Origin: Moraxella sp. VT-16-12 | GTDB taxonomy: Bacteria > Pseudomonadota > Gammaproteobacteria > Pseudomonadales > Moraxellaceae | Direction: 5' to 3' | Assembly: GCF_002224245.2 (NCBI RefSeq) | Contig: NZ_NKHK02000006.1 | Coordinates: 1-64,000, forward strand | Length of the DNA: 64,000 nucleotides | Shown here: positions 18,358 through 26,638 of the stretch, piece after piece | Numbering within the stretch: the stretch's first letter is position 1 | Layout: each line of letters starts with the position of its first letter | Notes under the pieces: model-generated | Seen by the model: only the letters and a program-made list of their open reading frames with translations | Told to the model about the DNA's origin: nothing | Databases searched by the model: none | Program-made: the position numbers and the translations under genes

Positions 18358-18963
18358 TTAGTATGGGTTAAAATTTTCTTCAAAATCTTGCTTTTTCTCT
18401 AAAAACCACTCGTCATTGGGATGAAGTTCTATTGCATTATTCAAAGTGTCTCGGTATTCTTGATAAAGCGTATTAAAAATGTATTTTGCATTTTCATATT
18501 TTTCTGTATCTGCTGTTATCATTAAACCATTGCTAAAAGCAGAATAACCGTGAACTAAATAATTTAATGTTATAACTTTTTGAACTAAAATGTCAAAAGA
18601 ATTTGGATTGTACTTTAATAATTCAGTTAAAATATGATTAGCAACAAATAAACGCCCATTTAACCTGATATCTAGTTGCTGATTTTCTGGTAATTTTGAT
18701 AGTATTTCTGCACACTGATACCAAAATATACCTTTATTGTCTGTTTTTGCTAACTGAATGTATTTTTGATAGTCTATAATTTGATTATCTTCTTGTACCA
18801 ATTTGGATAAATTTTCTAAAAATTCATATTCTTCTTTGCTAAGTTCATTCATTATTCGCTGTTTGTACTTACTCATGGCGATTGACTGATTATTTGTTTG
18901 TGAAAACAATAAATTCGGAAAACTAATGAAAAATATGATTGGTAAGATTTTTGATAATTTCAT
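18358..18963 (-). CDS. Unknown secreted protein inserted between gcvH and gcvP
   Basis: 201 residues beginning with a signal peptide (MKLSKILPIIFFISFPNLLFSQ). The rest is mostly predicted helix with TPR-like character (long amphipathic stretches; the C-terminus reads NAIELHPNDEWFLEKKQDF, which resembles the end of a TPR unit). Composition is clearly more AT-rich than gcvP and gcvH. I know no function. The gap to gcvP is 31 bases, so it could be co-transcribed with it. It probably entered the locus after the gcv genes were in place. Confidence 0.65.
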   Translation of the reverse strand: MKLSKILPIIFFISFPNLLFSQTNNQSIAMSKYKQRIMNELSKEEYEFLENLSKLVQEDNQIIDYQKYIQLAKTDNKGIFWYQCAEILSKLPENQQLDIRLNGRLFVANHILTELLKYNPNSFDILVQKVITLNYLVHGYSAFSNGLMITADTEKYENAKYIFNTLYQEYRDTLNNAIELHPNDEWFLEKKQDFEENFNPY

Positions 18964-19028
18964 ATATTCTGCATGATAAATTAATCATGGCGTAAATTTT
19001 TAAAAAATCACACCATGATTGCTTGTGC

Positions 19029-19409
19029 TTACAGACTGTTTTGATATTCGTCCGCACTCATTAGGTTGTCATAATCAGCAGGATTGGCAGGCTTAACCTT
19101 AAAGAACCAGGCTGCACCATAAGGGTCTTCATTGGCAAGCTCTGGGTTATCCACCAGTTCTTCATTGATTTCTACGATTTCGCCAGAGATGGGGGCATAG
19201 ACATCAGAGGCGGCTTTGACGCTTTCAACCACCGCAATCTCTTGGTCAGCTTCCACAATGCTACCCACTTCGGGCAGCTCAACATAGACCACATCACCGA
19301 GCAAATCTTGGGCGTGGTCGGTGATGCCAACAGTGATGGTGCCGTCAGCTTCTAGGCGTAGCCACTCGTGGCTGGCAACGTATTTTAAATCAGCAGGGAT
19401 ATTACTCAT
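19029..19409 (-). CDS. gcvH: Glycine cleavage system H protein
   Basis: GcvH carries the aminomethyl intermediate on a lipoylated lysine and shuttles between GcvP, GcvT and the L-protein. 126 residues is the usual size. The lipoyl lysine is in [10 protein letters not shown], and the flanking [12 protein letters not shown] and NPYGAAW-like NEDPYGAAW are family signs. A strong AGGAG site precedes ATG 19409. Between it and gcvT lie aldA and three small genes, which is not the usual gcvTHP order. Confidence 0.96.
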   Translation of the reverse strand: MSNIPADLKYVASHEWLRLEADGTITVGITDHAQDLLGDVVYVELPEVGSIVEADQEIAVVESVKAASDVYAPISGEIVEINEELVDNPELANEDPYGAAWFFKVKPANPADYDNLMSADEYQNSL

Positions 19410-19489
19410 GGGTGTCTCCTAGTGAGTTTGTTGTCAAAAATAGGGAGTAAAGCAAGCACTTTTAAACACAAAGTGCTTGAATGTTAAAC

Positions 19490-20929
19490 TTAAATATTGG
19501 TTTCTAAATATACCATCTGTGTTTGTAGATATTCTTCCAGACCGTGTTTGCCATCGGCACCGCCAATACCTGACTTTTTCCAACCAGCATGAAAGCCTTG
19601 CATGGCTTCAAAGTTTTCACGGTTGATATAAGTTTCACCAAATTGTAGACGGCGAGTTACATAAAAGGCTTCGTTGAGATTGTTGGTATAAACCGAGCTG
19701 GTCAAGCCATAGTCGCAGTCGTTGGCAAGGGCGATGACTTCGTCCAAAGTCTCAAAAGTCGCAATCGGCAACACAGGACCAAAGGTTTCGTTTTTCATGA
19801 TGTCCATGCTATTATTGACATCTACCAAAACAGTGGGCTCAAAGAAATAGCCCTTACCTTCGGCACGTTTACCACCCATCAGCAAAGTTGCCCCTTGTTC
19901 GATTGCACGAGCCACTTTGGCTTCTACCGTTTGGGCGGCTTGTTCGTTGATGAGTGGACCCATATCAAGCTCACCTTCGCCAGCTTCGCTTGGGTTGCCG
20001 TAGCGGACAGCTTTCATGGCGTCCATCATCTTGGCAGTAAAGGTGTCTTTAATGCTTGAATGCACATAAACACGCTCAGCACAGTTACAAATTTGTCCTG
20101 TATTGCCCACACGAGATGCCAGAATGGATTTTACCGCCAAATCCAAATCAGCATCTTTTAGCACGATGGCGGGGGCTTTACCACCCAATTCTAGTGAAAC
20201 TTTGGTGATGTTTGGGGCAGCGGTCGCCATGACTTCTTGACCTGCACGCACCGAGCCAGTTAGGCTAACCATGGCGACTTTTGGGTGTCCTGCCAAATGA
20301 CTGCCTGTTTCATTACCACCATTAACCACGTTAAAGACACCAGCAGGCAAGCCCACGCTGTCCACGATTTCACTAAAAATTTGGCAGTTGATTGGCGTAA
20401 AGCTACTTGGTTTAATCACAATGGTGTTACCCGTTACCAAAGCAGGTCCCATTTTGCGAGCGATTAAGAAAAACGGAAAATTCCAAGGCAAAATGCCAAC
20501 AATCACCCCCAAAGGACGCTTAAACAAAAAGATATTTTCACGTGGGCGGTCGCTTTGTAAAATCTCACCTTCATAGCGTCTTGCCCATTCGGCTTGATAA
20601 TCCAAATAATCGGCGGTAAACATCACTTCAATGCGTGCCAAATCACGGGTTTTACCACCTTCGGCAACGATGGTATCGGTCAGCTCATCAGCTCTGGCAC
20701 GAATGCCGTCAGCGATTTTGTGCAAATATGCCCCACGCTCCACCGCAGGCAAACGCTCCCAAGCAGGCTGGGCAGTATAAGCAGCTTCTACAGCACGATT
20801 GACATCATCGGCAGTGCCAAGCGGTTCTTTGGCAATCGCTTCTTCGGTGGCAGGGTTGAGTACGTCAGTGTACTCGCCTGTAAAACCGGTATCAAACGCA
20901 CCATTGATATACATACTTAAAGATTTCAT
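19490..20929 (-). CDS. aldA: NAD-dependent aldehyde dehydrogenase, AldA (lactaldehyde/glycolaldehyde) type
   Basis: The 479-residue length equals that of E. coli AldA, which oxidises lactaldehyde to lactate and glycolaldehyde to glycolate. The general base Glu is in LELGGKAP and the nucleophile Cys in NTGQICNCAERVYV; GILPWNFPFFLIARK and the cofactor site TGSVRAGQ are intact. ATG 20929 is used because AGGAG lies 8 bases upstream; the GTG just before it is less likely. The sequence resembles AldA along its length, but substrate choice cannot be settled by reading. Its place inside the glycine cleavage set suggests a link to C2 or serine/glycine metabolism. Confidence 0.85.
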   Translation of the reverse strand: MKSLSMYINGAFDTGFTGEYTDVLNPATEEAIAKEPLGTADDVNRAVEAAYTAQPAWERLPAVERGAYLHKIADGIRARADELTDTIVAEGGKTRDLARIEVMFTADYLDYQAEWARRYEGEILQSDRPRENIFLFKRPLGVIVGILPWNFPFFLIARKMGPALVTGNTIVIKPSSFTPINCQIFSEIVDSVGLPAGVFNVVNGGNETGSHLAGHPKVAMVSLTGSVRAGQEVMATAAPNITKVSLELGGKAPAIVLKDADLDLAVKSILASRVGNTGQICNCAERVYVHSSIKDTFTAKMMDAMKAVRYGNPSEAGEGELDMGPLINEQAAQTVEAKVARAIEQGATLLMGGKRAEGKGYFFEPTVLVDVNNSMDIMKNETFGPVLPIATFETLDEVIALANDCDYGLTSSVYTNNLNEAFYVTRRLQFGETYINRENFEAMQGFHAGWKKSGIGGADGKHGLEEYLQTQMVYLETNI

Positions 20930-21184
20930 CACGCATACTCCTTGTTTGGGTTGAAACTTTGTTTTGGGTATAGACTGCTTTTGCCATCTCTGACATTTGA
21001 CAGTTTAACACAATTTTTTGCTCTGTTTTAAACTGGCAAGATTACTTAAAATCAATAAATTTAGCGTTAAAGTCTAACTTTTACAATATTTTGGCAAAAT
21101 GTCATCAAAATAAGGCAAAAGCTTGCTGTTTAATTCTTTTTTAATATAAAAACCATCAAATGGCTTTTTCCAATATATGGGTTG

Positions 21185-21553
21185 TCAATTTTGGGCTGTT
21201 TGTATTGTGCCATCATCAAATAAATCTTTGCTATGCTTCATTGCTAATTTGATGGTTTCTTGCCTTACGGCATAAAAAAACACATATTCTTTATCACCAA
21301 TAAACTGACTGCCATATTCAAAATATAATTGCCAATCAATCAAAAAATGCTTTTCCCAAAATTTGCCACCTTGTTGGGTTAAGCCCATATAGCCATCATC
21401 TTTAAGAAGCGTTAACTGTTGGGCTTTTTCATTTAAACTTGGATTTTCTAGATTTAAATTAAAACTTTCTACAAAATCATCGGCAAAAATGGCAGATGGC
21501 TCTACTCTCATGGTATGTAATAAATGAATGATGGTTAGACTTAAATCATTCAT
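21185..21553 (-). CDS. Small unknown protein next to an ankyrin protein
   Basis: 122 residues, cytoplasmic by appearance. The segment LKDDGYMGLTQQGGKFWEKHF looks like the end of a winged-helix unit, and the C-terminal part is acidic and aromatic. It starts 15 bases after the ankyrin gene and is presumably read with it. Pairs of small acidic proteins with ankyrin proteins are common among stray immunity genes of polymorphic toxin systems; this is only a suggestion, as no toxin gene is present. Confidence 0.6.
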   Translation of the reverse strand: MNDLSLTIIHLLHTMRVEPSAIFADDFVESFNLNLENPSLNEKAQQLTLLKDDGYMGLTQQGGKFWEKHFLIDWQLYFEYGSQFIGDKEYVFFYAVRQETIKLAMKHSKDLFDDGTIQTAQN

Positions 21554-21568
21554 CTGTGAGTATCTTGG

Positions 21569-21979
21569 TTAATGGCAATTTTCTTTTTCAAAATCATCAA
21601 TTTTTTGATAGATTTCATCATTATCAATAATCTTTGCTAATGCTTTTGCAGTCAAATGATGGTCATTTTCTATCAAGACATCAGCACCTTGGGCTAATAA
21701 AAACGCCACCACATCAATAAACCCTTGCTCCACAGCATTATGTAAGGGTGTGTAACCGTGTTCGCCCACAGCGTTAATATCTGCCTCATTTGCCAATAAT
21801 AATCTAAGCTCATCAATACTGCCACGAACACTAGCAACATGAATGGGATAATCGCCAAAACTGCTTTTTTGATGAACGCTAGATAATTTCATGCCAATAT
21901 ATTCTGGCAGTTCATTGTACTTTTTTAATAAATTTAACATCTTGTATGATTTACTGTCTTTGTAAGATGTGCCAATCAT
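21569..21979 (-). CDS. Ankyrin-repeat protein
   Basis: 136 residues with at least two clear ankyrin units in the centre: GDYPIHVASVRGSIDELRLL followed by HGYTPLHNAVEQGFIDVVAF, then a third degenerate unit ending ALAKIIDNDE. No signal peptide. Ankyrin repeats bind other proteins; the partner is unknown, perhaps the product of the adjacent small gene. It lies within an accessory patch between aldA and gcvT. ATG 21979 has no clear ribosome site, and an in-frame ATG at 21940 is an alternative start. Confidence 0.75.
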   Translation of the reverse strand: MIGTSYKDSKSYKMLNLLKKYNELPEYIGMKLSSVHQKSSFGDYPIHVASVRGSIDELRLLLANEADINAVGEHGYTPLHNAVEQGFIDVVAFLLAQGADVLIENDHHLTAKALAKIIDNDEIYQKIDDFEKENCH

Positions 21980-21995
21980 ATTTTTGTGTCAAAAC

Positions 21996-22472
21996 TTATA
22001 AATGGCTAAGTACCAACCATTGTCCATCTTGTTTTATCATTTCTATATGGGCAGATTTGTTTTCACCCGACTCGGCAGATTCATAAATGATGTTAAAATT
22101 TAGGGCATTTTTGGCAGGCATAGACCAATTACCAATACGCACAACATTGAGACATTTGTCCTGTGCAAGATACTTCATGCCGTTGGTTGGGCTCCATAGG
22201 TTGACCTCGGCTTGCACATTGGGTGAGCGAATGGCAGCAATGCCTTGGACATAATAACCCATAGAGCAAGAGGCATTGATGGCAAGCGTTTCAATGTTGT
22301 TTTTTGCTTCATTGGCAGCGGTATCAATTTGAGCATTATTGGCTGACATAAAAGCAGACTTGACTGCTTGGCGTTGGCTAGCACTGGGCTTTAATAAAAT
22401 TTCAGACTTGGCAAAAGATGCCTGATAAATGATGAGACAGCCAAGTACTGCCATAAATTTTAAGGTGGGCAT
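21996..22472 (-). CDS. Unknown secreted protein
   Basis: 158 residues from ATG 22472, which has AAGGAG placed correctly upstream (the GTG six bases earlier does not). The first about 22 residues form a signal peptide ending SFA/KSE. The mature part contains two cysteines (ASCSMGY and DKCLNVV) that may form a disulfide, and a C-terminal DGQWLVLSHL that resembles the end of cystatin/NTF2-like secreted domains. Function unknown. It directly follows gcvT on the same strand, with a 34-base gap, so the riboswitch ahead of gcvT may also govern it. Confidence 0.65.
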   Translation of the reverse strand: MPTLKFMAVLGCLIIYQASFAKSEILLKPSASQRQAVKSAFMSANNAQIDTAANEAKNNIETLAINASCSMGYYVQGIAAIRSPNVQAEVNLWSPTNGMKYLAQDKCLNVVRIGNWSMPAKNALNFNIIYESAESGENKSAHIEMIKQDGQWLVLSHL

Positions 22473-22506
22473 AATCACTCCTTAGGTGTTTACCAAGTCT
22501 GCAAAA

Positions 22507-23625
22507 TCAATCAAACTGCTTTTGACCGTTTCTTACAAATGGCAGTTTTAGCACTCGCACGTCCACTTCCTTGCCACGCATGATGACTTTGGCAGTATCG
22601 CCCTTAAAGTCGGCAGGCACACGAGCAATGGCGATGGCTTGCCCCAAACTTGGACTAAACACGCCACTGGTGGTAATGCCTTCACCTGCATCAGTAACGA
22701 CCGTCATACCCGCACGTAGCACGCCACCTTTGCCAGTTTGTAAAAGCCCCACTTGTTTGACTGCCACACCTTTTTCTTTTAGGGCGACTAGGGCAGATTT
22801 ACCGACAAAATCACGGTTTTCGTCCTTTAAATCCACCGTCCACGCCATGCCAGCTTCTAGTGGACTCACCTCATCGTCCATGTCGTTGCCGTATAGGTTC
22901 ATGCCTGCTTCCATACGCAACGTGTCTCTTGCTCCAAGACCACATGGACTTACACCTGCTTTGACCAGCTCATCAAAAAATGCGACTGCTTGGTTGCTTG
23001 GCAAAATCACCTCCACGCCATCTTCGCCAGTATAGCCTGTGCGAGCCACAAACCAATCATCGCCCCCTGTTTTTTCCGAAAGGTCAGCTCCAACAAAGGG
23101 CTTTAAGCCATTGACCGTGTCTGTCCAGTCAGCTTTGATGGAAAGTAGTTTTTGAGTGGCTTTTGGACCTTGGATGGCAATCATCGCCAAATCATAACGT
23201 GGCGTGAGTGTTACGCCAAATTCTGCACCCACTTTATGAAATTGTGCTAAGTCTTTTTCACGAGTTGCCCCATTAGAGACGATACGATAAGCGGTTTGTG
23301 CTTCGTTCATGCGATAAACGATTAAATCGTCTATCACGCCACCATTATCATTGAGTAGGGCGGAGTATAGGGCTTTGCCAACAAAGGACAGTTTGGCAAC
23401 ATCATTGGCAAGCAGTTTTTGAAAAAAGGCTTTGGCGTGTTCGCCTGTTACGTCCGTAACGAGCATGTGCGAGACATCAAACATGCCTGCATCAGTACGC
23501 ACAGCTTCGTGTTCGGCAAGTTGTGAACCGTAGTGGATGGGTAGCTCCCAACCGGCAAAATCAACCAGTTTGGCATTTGCTTGGATGTGAGCGTCATAAA
23601 AAGGGGTGTGTTGTAGGGCAGACAT
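22507..23625 (-). CDS. gcvT: Glycine cleavage system T protein (aminomethyltransferase)
   Basis: GcvT transfers the methylene group from lipoyl-GcvH to tetrahydrofolate and releases ammonia. 372 residues. The folate-binding and catalytic region is seen in MFDVSHMLV and in [13 protein letters not shown]; the C-terminal [17 protein letters not shown] matches the family. It is the first gene behind a tandem glycine riboswitch, so its expression should rise when glycine is in excess. gcvH and gcvP lie further along the same strand after unrelated genes. Confidence 0.96.
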   Translation of the reverse strand: MSALQHTPFYDAHIQANAKLVDFAGWELPIHYGSQLAEHEAVRTDAGMFDVSHMLVTDVTGEHAKAFFQKLLANDVAKLSFVGKALYSALLNDNGGVIDDLIVYRMNEAQTAYRIVSNGATREKDLAQFHKVGAEFGVTLTPRYDLAMIAIQGPKATQKLLSIKADWTDTVNGLKPFVGADLSEKTGGDDWFVARTGYTGEDGVEVILPSNQAVAFFDELVKAGVSPCGLGARDTLRMEAGMNLYGNDMDDEVSPLEAGMAWTVDLKDENRDFVGKSALVALKEKGVAVKQVGLLQTGKGGVLRAGMTVVTDAGEGITTSGVFSPSLGQAIAIARVPADFKGDTAKVIMRGKEVDVRVLKLPFVRNGQKQFD

Positions 23626-23702
23626 GATTTTTCCTTAAATTAAGTGCAACATAGTGATTATCAAAATTTTTACCAAACATAAACAATATTTGGTTGGTTG
23701 CA

Positions 23703-23892
23703 CCCCATCTGTCCTGATACCTGAGATTTTCAACAGATAAATCCGTTTTCTTCCCTTCGGTGAACTTTTGTTCTCTCCAGATTGTGTTGGTAATATTTTA
23801 CCAAATTTTTCAGTCCTTTTACCTGAGCGATTATAGGGTTGTTTACGCCTTCGGTGATGGTTTGGACAAACCATGCTCTCCTGAAAAATTTT
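23703..23892 (-). promoter_or_regulatory. Tandem glycine riboswitch ahead of gcvT
   Basis: Read on the minus strand, two glycine aptamers follow one another. The first (about 23890 to 23805) has GGAGAGCATGG, CACCGAAGG, CTCAGGTA and AGGACTG closing against CAG. The second (about 23783 to 23704) repeats the pattern: TGGAGAGAAC, CACCGAAGGG, CTCAGGTATC and AGGACAGA. These are the conserved blocks of the glycine riboswitch, and the place, about 80 bases before gcvT, is the usual one. The downstream expression platform is not obvious; ACCAAA/TTTGGT and GTGCAAC/GTTGCAC pairings occur before the gcvT ribosome site. In known cases glycine binding turns the cleavage genes on. Confidence 0.93.
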
Positions 23893-23998
23893 AACGCCCA
23901 TATTATGAAAAAAAATGCTACAATTTACAAGTAAAATTTTAAATTTTTGCAAAATAAATAGGTATCATAAAAAATTTATCTAAAAGTGAGAAAAACTT

Positions 23999-24319
23999 AT
24001 GCATTGTGATGTTTATAAATTTCCCAAAAGTCCTGATTGGTATGTGTACATTGCTCGTCCTGATTATCCTAATGATACTGATGAGATTAAAGATTGGCTT
24101 GGTGTGTTGCCAAGCGAGCTACGTGCCAAATTGGGTTTGGGGACTTTTGTTATGCACTTAGATTTGTTAGCACGAGACAAATTAGCCCAAGCTGACATCA
24201 AGATGGTAAAGACCAAACTTGCTGAGCAAGGCTATTATGTGCAAGCCCCGCCAGCAGATGTGTTGGCACAGCAAGCTTTGGCAAAAGCAAAAGCTCTACA
24301 AGACAATAAATATGATTAA
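23999..24319 (+). CDS. YcgL-domain protein
   Basis: 106 residues of the YcgL family (formerly DUF709), seen in MHCDVYKFPKSPDWYVYIAR, GTFVMHLDL and the signature KTKLAEQGYYVQAPP. These are small cytoplasmic proteins without an established biochemical role. In relatives such as Acinetobacter the gene often follows rnd; here it stands divergent from gcvT with the riboswitch between them. Normal length. Confidence 0.88.
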   Translation: MHCDVYKFPKSPDWYVYIARPDYPNDTDEIKDWLGVLPSELRAKLGLGTFVMHLDLLARDKLAQADIKMVKTKLAEQGYYVQAPPADVLAQQALAKAKALQDNKYD

Positions 24320-24400
24320 AAAGTGTGGTTTTTTGTAAAACTTCAAAATACCAGCATAAATTTGTGGTAGAATTGAGTGTTTATTTTGTGGTGTACGATT

Positions 24401-24901
24401 ATGGATTGGCTAAAAAATCTAATAAAAAACTTGCCCTTAGATGCCATGAGTGAATGGGCAACCCAATTTATCACATGGTGGAGCAATATTACCTCGGGCA
24501 TACCTGATGATGATTTGCCTTTTTATGCCTATGTGGGTGCGTCTGTTTCGGTATTGCTACTGCTACTTTTTGTGATTCGTGTGATGCCACGCACAATGGG
24601 TGGGGTGTTTTGGGTGTTTTGTGCATCGGTGCTTTTAACGCCTGATACTTTTTCAGGAGAAGGACAAGTAGCTCCTGCGGTGGCAGGGGTGGCACATGGC
24701 ATTTTGATGAAGGATTATGCAGGAGCAATGGCTTCTTTACTGCCAATTTTGACGGTCTTTGTGGTGCTGTTGTGTGTGGGAGCGATTTGGCAGATTTTGC
24801 GTGGTGTGGTGGAAACCAGCGTTGCCAAAGCTCGTGAAACTGCACAAATTCAAGCGAAAAAACAAGAACTTGCCAAACAATCTGAAAATACCACCGTATA
24901 A
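24401..24901 (+). CDS. Small unknown inner-membrane protein
   Basis: 166 residues from ATG 24401 (MDWLKNL). Three hydrophobic segments are visible (about residues 44-62, 66-80 and 107-133), followed by a charged Ala/Gln/Lys-rich tail that could form a short coiled coil. No family recognised. It lies 82 bases after the ycgL gene on the same strand. The composition matches the neighbours, so it is probably a core gene of the genus. Confidence 0.7.
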   Translation: MDWLKNLIKNLPLDAMSEWATQFITWWSNITSGIPDDDLPFYAYVGASVSVLLLLLFVIRVMPRTMGGVFWVFCASVLLTPDTFSGEGQVAPAVAGVAHGILMKDYAGAMASLLPILTVFVVLLCVGAIWQILRGVVETSVAKARETAQIQAKKQELAKQSENTTV

Positions 24902-24926
24902 AATCTTTTTTTTGCTAAAAAATTTT

Positions 24927-24934
24927 GCTATAAT
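24927..24934 (+). promoter_or_regulatory. Extended -10 promoter for the rpsF operon
   Basis: TGCTATAAT combines an extended TG motif with a perfect -10 hexamer (24929-24934). No good -35 is seen; an eight-T run at 24906-24913 occupies that region. The start of the S6:S18 leader lies about 50 bases on. Confidence 0.65.
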
Positions 24935-24983
24935 GAGTGGCTTGTTAAATGATTTTGGTATATTACTAAAATTGCTTTTCAAT

Positions 24984-25027
24984 CTCCTTGCCATCATACA
25001 ATGATGGCTGTTTTAATCCGTAGGGAG
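24984..25027 (+). promoter_or_regulatory. S6:S18-binding leader of rpsF
   Basis: CTCC at 24984-24987 pairs with GGAG at 25024-25027, which is also the rpsF ribosome site. Inside, GCCATCAT and ATGATGGC form a perfect eight-base hairpin with an ACA loop (24990-25008), and the 3' side of the bulge holds CCG at 25018-25020. This is the layout known for the leader RNA that binds the S6:S18 complex and represses translation of rpsF. Recognised from memory of that motif. Confidence 0.7.
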
Positions 25028-25032
25028 TCCTT

Positions 25033-25434
25033 ATGAGACATTATGAAGTGGTGCTACTGGTACACCCAGACCAAAGCAACCAAGTTGCCGACATGGTAAC
25101 AAAATATCGTTCTATCGTTGAAGAAAATGGTGGTACCAACCATCGCCTAGAAGATTGGGGTCGCCGTCAGCTGGCTTATCCAATCAACAAAATCCACAAA
25201 GCACACTACGTGCTACTAAATATTGAATGTAACGATGCAACACTAGCTCAGCTAGAAGAGCTATTCCGTTATAACGATGCCATCATTCGTAGCCTAGTTA
25301 TCCGCCGTGAAGCTGCCATCACTGAGCAATCACCTTTGGCAAAAGAAGCCGAAGAGAAACGCACTCGTAAAGCCAACCGCCGTAACGATGTTCGCACTAT
25401 TGAAAGTGAGAACGAAGTTGCTGACAGCGAATAA
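25033..25434 (+). CDS. rpsF: 30S ribosomal protein S6
   Basis: S6 sits on the platform of the 30S subunit and pairs with S18. The sequence [34 protein letters not shown] and HYVLLNIE is characteristic. 133 residues with a long charged C-terminal tail ([11 protein letters not shown] onward). First gene of rpsF-rpsR-rplI; priB, often present between rpsF and rpsR, is absent, with only 15 bases between the two. The preceding leader suggests feedback control. Confidence 0.98.
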   Translation: MRHYEVVLLVHPDQSNQVADMVTKYRSIVEENGGTNHRLEDWGRRQLAYPINKIHKAHYVLLNIECNDATLAQLEELFRYNDAIIRSLVIRREAAITEQSPLAKEAEEKRTRKANRRNDVRTIESENEVADSE

Positions 25435-25449
25435 TTAAGGAGACATATC

Positions 25450-25677
25450 ATGGCACGTTTTTATCGTCGTCGTAAATTCTGCCGTTTTACCGCCGAAGGT
25501 ATCACGCATATTGATTACAAAGATGTAGAGCTGTTAAAGCAATACATCAGCGAAAATGGCAAAATCATTCCTAGCCGTATCACAGGTACTTCCACCAAGT
25601 ATCAACGTCAGTTGGCAGTTGCCATTAAACAAGCTCGCTATTTGGCACTATTGCCATATACCGACAACCACAAGTAA
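25450..25677 (+). CDS. rpsR: 30S ribosomal protein S18
   Basis: 75 residues, the normal size. [25 protein letters not shown] and [19 protein letters not shown] with [13 protein letters not shown] are diagnostic. S18 binds S6 on the 30S platform. It sits between rpsF and rplI with short gaps and good ribosome sites (AAGGAGAC before the ATG). Confidence 0.98.
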   Translation: MARFYRRRKFCRFTAEGITHIDYKDVELLKQYISENGKIIPSRITGTSTKYQRQLAVAIKQARYLALLPYTDNHK

Positions 25678-25693
25678 TTAACGGAGAAAAATC

Positions 25694-26173
25694 ATGCAAG
25701 TTATTCTATTACAGCGTGTCGTTAATCTTGGTAAACTTGGCGAGACTGTTGATGTAAAAGCAGGTTATGGTCGTAACTACCTAATCCCGCAAGGCAAAGC
25801 CCTGCCAGCTAACGAAGCAAACATTGCCAAGTTTGAAGCACGTCGTGCTGAGCTTGAAGCTGCCGAAGCTGCCGAATTGGCAGAAGCCAAATCTCGTGCA
25901 GACGCATTGGCAGATGTCAATGTCATCATGCGTGCCAAAGTGGGTGATGAAGGCAAACTATTTGGTTCTATTGGTGCTCGTGATATTGCTGATGCCTTGA
26001 CCAAATCAGGCTTGCCAGTTGACCGCTCAGAAGTTAAGATGCCAGAAGGTTCATTCCGTCAAGTGGGCGATTACAAAGTGGTGATTCAACTTCATCATGA
26101 CGTTACTGCTGACATCTTGGTAACTATTTTGTCAGAAGATGCAGAAAGCAAAACTGATGAAGATGATGAATAA
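25694..26173 (+). CDS. rplI: 50S ribosomal protein L9
   Basis: L9 binds domain V of 23S rRNA and extends from the subunit. [30 protein letters not shown] is the conserved N-terminal domain, followed by the long helix rich in Glu and Ala and the C-terminal domain ([12 protein letters not shown]). At 159 residues it is about ten longer than usual, because of an acidic tail (ESKTDEDDE). Last gene of the operon and followed by a terminator. Confidence 0.97.
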   Translation: MQVILLQRVVNLGKLGETVDVKAGYGRNYLIPQGKALPANEANIAKFEARRAELEAAEAAELAEAKSRADALADVNVIMRAKVGDEGKLFGSIGARDIADALTKSGLPVDRSEVKMPEGSFRQVGDYKVVIQLHHDVTADILVTILSEDAESKTDEDDE

Positions 26174-26188
26174 GTAGTCATTAAATAA

Positions 26189-26217
26189 GACAAGCTCTTT
26201 TTAGGGCTTGTTTTTTT
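26189..26217 (+). terminator. Terminator of the rpsF-rpsR-rplI operon
   Basis: ACAAGCTC pairs with GGGCTTGT and is followed by a seven-T run, 15 bases after the rplI stop. Confidence 0.8.
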
Positions 26218-26593
26218 GTGGGAAATATTTTGTTGTATGTTGGATGATTTTTATAAAAAAATGTTAACAAGTGAGTGCTTAGATTTGTCTTTTCGGATGG
26301 AAACATCATGTCAGATTTAAGCGATATGTCTTACAAATAAGATATTAAAAAATATGCTTTATTTGGCATGTTTTTTATATAGTAACTGCATTATAAATCA
26401 TGTTATGGAAGTGATTTAATGATGTGATGTTTGATGAATTAAAATCATACCTAAGTACATTTTGAGCTATCAAAAAAACCATGATGGTGATATTAATTTT
26501 TGGGGTGATTAGAATAAAAATAGCAGGCACCAGTTTTAAAGGCATGGCGTTGGTGAAAAAAGAGCCATTCCAAGTACACTAGTAAAAATAATA
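26218..26593. other. Intergenic region without a recognisable gene
   Basis: AT-rich. The only structure seen is a weak hairpin around 26347-26378 with A and T flanks. No reading frame of useful length, RNA gene or repeat was found. Confidence 0.5.
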
Positions 26594-26625
26594 AAAAAGG
26601 GATAATATTGACTATTACCCCTTTT
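26594..26625 (-). terminator. aroG terminator
   Basis: On the minus strand AAAAGGGGTAAT pairs with ATTATCCCTTTT with one mismatch, followed by T residues, 13 bases after the aroG stop. Confidence 0.8.
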
Positions 26626-26638
26626 GTGTTGATGAATG

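Noticed and set aside
23635-23952. Minus-strand frame of 105 codons upstream of gcvT
   Set aside because: It lies wholly over the tandem glycine riboswitch; the conserved RNA blocks explain the sequence better.
24489-24845. Minus-strand frame of 118 codons opposite the membrane protein at 24401
   Set aside because: A His/Pro-rich shadow frame; the plus-strand gene has a proper start and membrane helices.
26307-26339. Ten-codon frame downstream of rplI
   Set aside because: Too short, with no ribosome site or sign of conservation that I can judge.
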